From Clostridium sp. (GTDB lineage Bacteria; Bacillota; Clostridia; Lachnospirales; Lachnospiraceae): DNA of 64,000 nucleotides. Position numbers and translations under genes: made by a program. Location of the stretch: NCBI GenBank assembly GCA_023667695.1, contig JAMOZY010000008.1, positions 48,426 through 112,425 of the forward strand, read 5' to 3'. Shown here one piece after another: positions 63,881 through 64,000 of this stretch; position 1 is the stretch's first letter, and the number at the start of each line of letters is the position of its first letter. The notes under the pieces were generated by a model that worked only from the letters and a program-made list of their open reading frames with translations, ran no database searches and had not been told where the DNA came from.

Positions 63881-63900
63881 GCTGCCACCTCCTTGTAGTC

Positions 63901-63930
63901 ATTATATCACACATGGTTGTGGGTTTGCAA
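63901..63930 (-). promoter_or_regulatory. Sigma-A promoter of double-receiver gene
   Basis: Minus-strand -35 TTGCAA (63925-63930), 18 bp spacer, -10 TATAAT (63901-63906). The remaining bases to 64000 show no gene. Confidence 0.7.
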
Positions 63931-64000
63931 AAATTTTCAAGGCTATGATAGCGTAAATTTACTGTAGGAATTAAATAGACAGAGCTGCCCCGGTTCTGTT

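Overview
The window looks like chromosomal core sequence of a spore-forming Gram-positive anaerobe, most likely a Lachnospiraceae (Clostridium cluster XIVa) member. The pointers are the dgt-dnaG-rpoD-trmK-nif3 operon, a type III glutamine synthetase, the spore genes spoVAD/spoVAE, Gram-positive ribosome binding sites (AGGAGG with 5-10 nt spacing), sigma-A promoters with near-consensus boxes, and low-to-moderate GC. The genus assignment is inference. No rRNA, tRNA, CRISPR array, phage or insertion sequence was recognised.

Layout. 1-8.4 kb (minus strand): 5' part of folC, a membrane-anchored polysaccharide deacetylase, type III glutamine synthetase with a hairpin-containing leader, a D-2-hydroxyacid dehydrogenase, an HPr-like protein without the phosphorylatable histidine, a class V aminotransferase, an ECF-type S component and a Ca2+/Na+ antiporter. 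8.4-23.4 kb (minus): a two-component system followed by an eight-gene envelope cluster (large exported protein, ABC ATPase and permease, Q/N-rich membrane coiled-coil protein, MoxR AAA+ ATPase, DUF58 protein and two membrane von Willebrand A proteins). This is the best candidate for a poorly described system. 23.4-24.4 kb: a small accessory patch with a 100-bp tandem repeat, a DUF2442/DUF4160 pair and a large palindrome. 24.4-31.6 kb: a nucleoside kinase and the macromolecular synthesis operon. 31.8-35.1 kb: a CUT1 sugar ABC transporter (binding protein and two permeases, no ATPase).

35.7-43.3 kb (minus, with one small plus-strand gene): an ABC-F protein with one degenerate ATP site, a CorC/HlyC-type CBS protein, a cysteine-rich miniprotein, ilvN-ilvC and metH. 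43.4-52.7 kb: a GH25-fold protein lacking the expected acidic residues, a CbiT-like protein outside any cobalamin cluster, an unrecognised 700-residue helical protein, a membrane-anchored MutS-like ATPase with a C39-like peptidase, a YtxH-like protein and a membrane protein with a pentapeptide-repeat tail. 52.7-64 kb: a methyltransferase, Hsp33, BipA/TypA, a YigZ/IMPACT protein, a class A penicillin-binding protein, spoVAE-spoVAD, a TSUP permease and a double-receiver protein.

Non-coding structure. Three copies of an intergenic repeat family lie at 15.2, 44.6 and 60.2 kb; two of them begin at, or immediately after, a stop codon. Several convergent gene ends carry strong bidirectional hairpin terminators, and fourteen promoters could be placed with 17-18 bp spacing. 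Two long strand-asymmetric purine tracts occur in intergenic DNA. All homology statements come from recognising motifs by eye; no database search was run.
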